This document shows positions 5,411 to 7,995 of a stretch of 7,995 nucleotides of DNA, piece by piece. The stretch is from an uncultured Alcaligenaceae bacterium (GTDB lineage: Bacteria; Pseudomonadota; Gammaproteobacteria; Burkholderiales; Burkholderiaceae_B): contig CALCPT010000426.1 of NCBI GenBank assembly GCA_937897265.1, positions 1 through 7,995 of the forward strand. The letters are read 5' to 3'. The position numbers and the translations under genes were made by a program. The notes below the pieces were generated by a model. That model saw only the letters and a list, made by a program, of their open reading frames with translations. It searched no databases and was not told the origin of the DNA. Position 1 is the first letter of the stretch; every line of letters begins with the position of its first letter.

Positions 5411-6744
5411 GATTTTTCCCAATGAAATTTTGCTTGTCCGTTCTTCAAGAACTGATATCGACCGTCCGTCCAGCCGAAAGCAAAGAGGCTTAAGGCGTAG
5501 TCGTAATACGGGGGGCGTACCGGAAACATTCTTCGATCGCTTGCGCTAGCAACCTGCATCTTGCGTGCGCGTTGCGCTTGTTCCTCAAAAAGCTGGGTGG
5601 CGCCAAGTGCCTTCAGATAGGGCAACACTGCAGCAGAAAATCCAAAGGGAGCCTGCCCAGAGACCGCGCCGGTGCTCACCAAAACGTTTTCGGGTGGCTG
5701 CCTGTTCGCACCAATGTAGGCGAGCATCCCTGGAATGGTGCTGAGCACTTCTGACGCTAACGGATCGTCTTTTGCCGTCATCCCTGCCCACAAATAAACC
5801 CGAATGGCGTCGTAGCTACCACGATCACCACCAAGTTCGTCCACCCCAAAATGTGCACGACCGTTGGATGGACGCACGTAGCTCACCCAGTCTGCGGCAA
5901 ACCCCTTAGGACTTGTTGCTTTGAGCAAGCGAGGCGTGTTCAGCGCGATTTCAGTCCAGGGACCATTGGGACGAAGCTGCGCCAGACGTCGTAACAGCGG
6001 AATCGGCAAATAGCTCGGGTTGAGCCGCCAGAGGTCATCGGGCTCGACAAAGCTGACCCGTCCAGAGGACAACATTTTTCCAAAATTAGGCAAATCAAGA
6101 ATCAAGTACTTTTCAATCGTCGCCAGAACCTTATTGCCCTCTGCGGTGTAATCTGGACGCTGCCAAAGCCGACCCGCCTCAAGCAACAGATAAGCGATCC
6201 AAACATCTGAGTCCGACGCTGAGTGCGCATCCAAGACTTTCCAACTACCGTCTTCGGCTTGACCCCAAAGCCAGGCCGGTAAGCGTGTATCTAAATCATT
6301 GGCAAACATATTGCGCACAGTCCAGCGCCAAATTTTTTCAAAATTGACCGGATCGTTTGCAATCAAGGCAAAAAACATTGCGTACGATTGCCCCTCCGAC
6401 ACACTATCTGCCTTGGGCGGAAAAGAATAGATCACCCGTCCATCGGCGGTCACGAAGAATTTTAAAAACTCAGTCCAGAGTGGCCAATCTTCAATTGGGC
6501 AAACCACAGGGGCTGGGACAACTGTCGAAGGCGCCGGCGCTTGCGCTTGGGCCTGTGCCTGCGATACTGCACGTGTCTGACCAGGCACCTTGGTTGGTGT
6601 CGCAGTTTGAGGTGCCGAAGCCGAAGCGGGAGGCGGCACAGTCACGGCCAGCGTTGGGGTGCAACTCAACAGCAACGCGCTTAAACAAAGCGGTCGCCAC
6701 TGCCATGCAAGACGCGCAGCAACCGCGCTAGCTTTGACGACCAC
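5386..6744 (-). CDS. bcsZ: Periplasmic endo-beta-1,4-glucanase BcsZ (WssD-type, GH8), possibly lipid-anchored
   Basis: BcsZ hydrolyses beta-1,4-glucan in the periplasm during cellulose synthesis. The GH8 domain covers about residues 82-446. The expected proton donor is Glu117 in SEGQSYAMFFAL. A second conserved acidic motif is SASDSDVWIAYLLLEAGRLW (Asp178, Asp180), and the expected base is Asp312 in SYDAIRVYLWAG. The start is GTG: an in-frame TAA lies two codons upstream and no better start precedes the hydrophobic segment. The Shine-Dalgarno is weak (GGTG, about 6 nt away), consistent with coupling to bcsB. Residues 18-28 form a short hydrophobic stretch ending LLSC, a relaxed lipobox with Cys28; alternatively signal peptidase I could cut after TLA (residue 33). 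A Pro/Ala/Gln/Thr-rich linker (about 34-81, including a QAQAQAQA run) follows and makes the protein 452 residues, against about 370 for typical enterobacterial BcsZ. The function is secure; the lipid anchor is inference. Confidence 0.95.
   Translation of the reverse strand: MVVKASAVAARLAWQWRPLCLSALLLSCTPTLAVTVPPPASASAPQTATPTKVPGQTRAVSQAQAQAQAPAPSTVVPAPVVCPIEDWPLWTEFLKFFVTADGRVIYSFPPKADSVSEGQSYAMFFALIANDPVNFEKIWRWTVRNMFANDLDTRLPAWLWGQAEDGSWKVLDAHSASDSDVWIAYLLLEAGRLWQRPDYTAEGNKVLATIEKYLILDLPNFGKMLSSGRVSFVEPDDLWRLNPSYLPIPLLRRLAQLRPNGPWTEIALNTPRLLKATSPKGFAADWVSYVRPSNGRAHFGVDELGGDRGSYDAIRVYLWAGMTAKDDPLASEVLSTIPGMLAYIGANRQPPENVLVSTGAVSGQAPFGFSAAVLPYLKALGATQLFEEQAQRARKMQVASASDRRMFPVRPPYYDYALSLFAFGWTDGRYQFLKNGQAKFHWEKSCSYAAVR
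5417..5422 (-). promoter_or_regulatory. Shine-Dalgarno of bcsC, inside the end of bcsZ
   Basis: On the minus strand TTGGGA precedes the ATG at 5410, with 6 nt between GGGA and the start codon. It lies within bcsZ coding sequence and favours the ATG at 5410 over the TTG at 5422, because the TTG codon would itself be part of the ribosome-binding sequence. Confidence 0.55.
6502..6645 (-). other. Low-complexity Pro/Ala/Gln linker in BcsZ
   Basis: This segment encodes about residues 34-81 of BcsZ, between the signal or lipobox region and the GH8 domain. It is dominated by Pro, Ala, Gln, Thr, Ser and Val, and contains a QAQAQAQAPAP run (about 6535-6561) made of degenerate Gln-Ala codon pairs. It looks like a flexible tether. 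The enterobacterial BcsZ I am comparing with has no equivalent of this length. Confidence 0.8.
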
Positions 6745-7995
6745 GTTTTACACCATCGGCCACTGCTAAACGACGTTTTGCTAAAGAACGCAAGAAGACA
6801 AACGCGACGATTGCTAACAGTAAGGCAGCAGCCAAAGCGGTCAGAACGTAAGCGCTGAGGTTTCTTGAAAGCGTCCATTGTGTTTGCTCAAACCAACCAA
6901 GTCGTCCGATGTGATATGACTGATCAGAGACAAGTGACTCAATTTTTTGCGCACGGACTAAGGCTAGACTGCCTTCCAGTTGCTTGTCGTAACCTTCTCC
7001 GCCGATGAGTGCACTAATCCCATCTCGTAAACCTTGAGCTTCAACACCCCACAAGAGCACCGCACTGCGACCGCTTTTGAGTGGTGACTCAAAACCTGCG
7101 AAGAGTGCGCCGTCGGCAACGCTATTAAACGTAACCTCTGAGCGCGCAGATCTTGCATTTGCGGCAGGATCCGGACTCACAAACTGACGTGCTTCATAGA
7201 TTAAATCGGAGAGGCTTAGGCGCTTAGAACCGCCCAGGCTACCAGGTAGAGAGCTAGCCCATTGCTTCAGCAGCGGTTGGTTCGACCCCGACGCCACCAA
7301 CAACAGGTCTTTATCTGCCACTGTGGCGATACGCTCGGCTTGCGTAACAGTAATCGCCGTGCCCGGATAGCCGGTTGACTCGCCTAGTCGACCCAGTAAC
7401 TCTAAGTAGGTTGAATACTCTTGCAAGCTAGGGCTATCGGGTAGCACGACCGCAGTTTGAGACAAGTCTGCCAAACGCGTAAACGGAAATCCGAGCGAAT
7501 GAAAGGCTCGTAAGTCTGGCATCGCCATGAAGTGCGAAAAACCAGAAATATCCAAGGTAGACGTAGGCTCAATCGCGCCGCGCATATTGTCGACCACAAT
7601 ATCGCCGCACTCACCCGTCTTGATGTAGTCGTATTGATAACGCAATTGCAGTTGTGATCTTGGGTATAACGCCGTTAAGGGCAAACTGAGTTTACCGACC
7701 ATCGACTGGGTTTCATCAGCCTGAAGTTTTTCAAGTACCGTCCCCTCGCCCCATACGCGCGAACGCACTTTTCCGTAAAGGCTGTCATCGAGCGTCAAGC
7801 GCTCTAGCGGAAACAAAATAAATGATTTCACCAACTGATCATTAATATTGACCGTTAATGAAGAATTTTTTGATGTCGCCTGTGGCGTGTAGCGATATCT
7901 TAAATCGACCGGAACTCCAGCGACTTTAGGGCTATACAAGTCTGGCGGTATACGCAAATTCAAACGAATTGGGCCAGGATCATAGCCCGACACAT
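6728..7995 (-). CDS. bcsB: Cellulose synthase periplasmic regulatory subunit BcsB (WssC-type), C-terminal part, 5' end outside window
   Basis: BcsB is the inner-membrane-anchored periplasmic partner of the cellulose synthase BcsA and helps guide the nascent glucan across the periplasm. About 421 codons are visible. The fragment opens in a carbohydrate-binding-like region (GYDPGPIRLNLRIPPDLY, then DLRYRYTP and NDQLVKSF), typical of the second half of BcsB. It continues into a flavodoxin-like region (TAVVLPDSPS, LLGRLGESTGYPG, DLLLVASG). Near the C-terminus a Trp-containing segment (GWFEQTQW) precedes a transmembrane helix at about visible residues 380-401, then a basic tail ending KRGRQS, as in the BcsB tail anchor. 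The GTG at 7993 that opens the visible frame is an internal Val codon, because the homology is already mid-protein there. Full-length BcsB is usually about 700-800 residues, so roughly the N-terminal half is missing. The stop overlaps the start of bcsZ by 17 bp. The family call is secure from these motifs. Confidence 0.95.
   Translation of the reverse strand, partial: VSGYDPGPIRLNLRIPPDLYSPKVAGVPVDLRYRYTPQATSKNSSLTVNINDQLVKSFILFPLERLTLDDSLYGKVRSRVWGEGTVLEKLQADETQSMVGKLSLPLTALYPRSQLQLRYQYDYIKTGECGDIVVDNMRGAIEPTSTLDISGFSHFMAMPDLRAFHSLGFPFTRLADLSQTAVVLPDSPSLQEYSTYLELLGRLGESTGYPGTAITVTQAERIATVADKDLLLVASGSNQPLLKQWASSLPGSLGGSKRLSLSDLIYEARQFVSPDPAANARSARSEVTFNSVADGALFAGFESPLKSGRSAVLLWGVEAQGLRDGISALIGGEGYDKQLEGSLALVRAQKIESLVSDQSYHIGRLGWFEQTQWTLSRNLSAYVLTALAAALLLAIVAFVFLRSLAKRRLAVADGVKRGRQS

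Noticed and set aside
5420..5422. TTG start for bcsC
   Set aside because: The ATG four codons later gives a standard signal peptide and has GGGA at proper spacing; the TTG would sit in that same site.
7991..7993. GTG as a possible start of a short BcsB
   Set aside because: The residues that follow already match the middle of BcsB, so this is an internal Val codon and the gene continues past the window edge.
1..7995. Mobile element, CRISPR array, tRNA or phage signature
   Set aside because: No regularly spaced repeats, terminal inverted repeats, transposase motifs or cloverleaf-like sequences were noticed, and almost every base is accounted for by the operon.

Overview
This window is almost wall-to-wall coding sequence on the minus strand. 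It carries the 3' part of a bacterial cellulose synthesis operon followed by the start of a cellulose acetylation module. Reading with the genes, from the right edge to the left: the C-terminal part of bcsB (cut by the window edge), bcsZ (GH8 endoglucanase), bcsC (TPR plus outer-membrane barrel export protein), two adjacent paralogous SGNH-fold genes that resemble wssF, and the 5' end of an algF/wssG-like gene that runs off the left edge. The order matches the Pseudomonas wss layout (wssC-D-E-F-G), except that the wssF position is occupied by two copies.

The organism is a Gram-negative proteobacterium, because it has an outer-membrane BcsC and an inner-membrane BcsB. Base composition looks moderate, a little above half GC by eye. 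A beta- or gammaproteobacterium is most plausible; the genus cannot be named from this sequence.

Spacing is extremely tight: bcsB/bcsZ overlap by 17 bp, bcsZ/bcsC by about 25 bp, bcsC/first SGNH gene are 20 bp apart, the two SGNH genes are 11 bp apart, and the second SGNH gene overlaps the algF-like gene in an ATGA. This is one transcription unit with probable translational coupling. Its promoter, bcsA and any c-di-GMP-linked control lie beyond the right edge. No terminator, tRNA, rRNA, mobile element or CRISPR array is visible, and there is no gene-free stretch longer than 20 bp.

Expected division of labour (family knowledge): BcsA (not seen) polymerises glucan and passes it to periplasmic, membrane-anchored BcsB; BcsZ trims glucan in the periplasm; BcsC guides it through the peptidoglycan and out of the cell. 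The AlgF-like protein and the SGNH proteins belong to O-acetylation of the polymer. They would be expected to work with an MBOAT protein (AlgI/WssH type) and an AlgJ/WssI-type transferase encoded further left, outside the window.

The points most worth a second look are the tandem, diverged SGNH pair (one copy GDS, the other GES at the nucleophile motif; both with Thr where the SGNH Asn is expected; both without an export signal yet with four position-matched cysteines), and a BcsZ with a possible lipoprotein cysteine followed by a long Pro/Ala/Gln linker.
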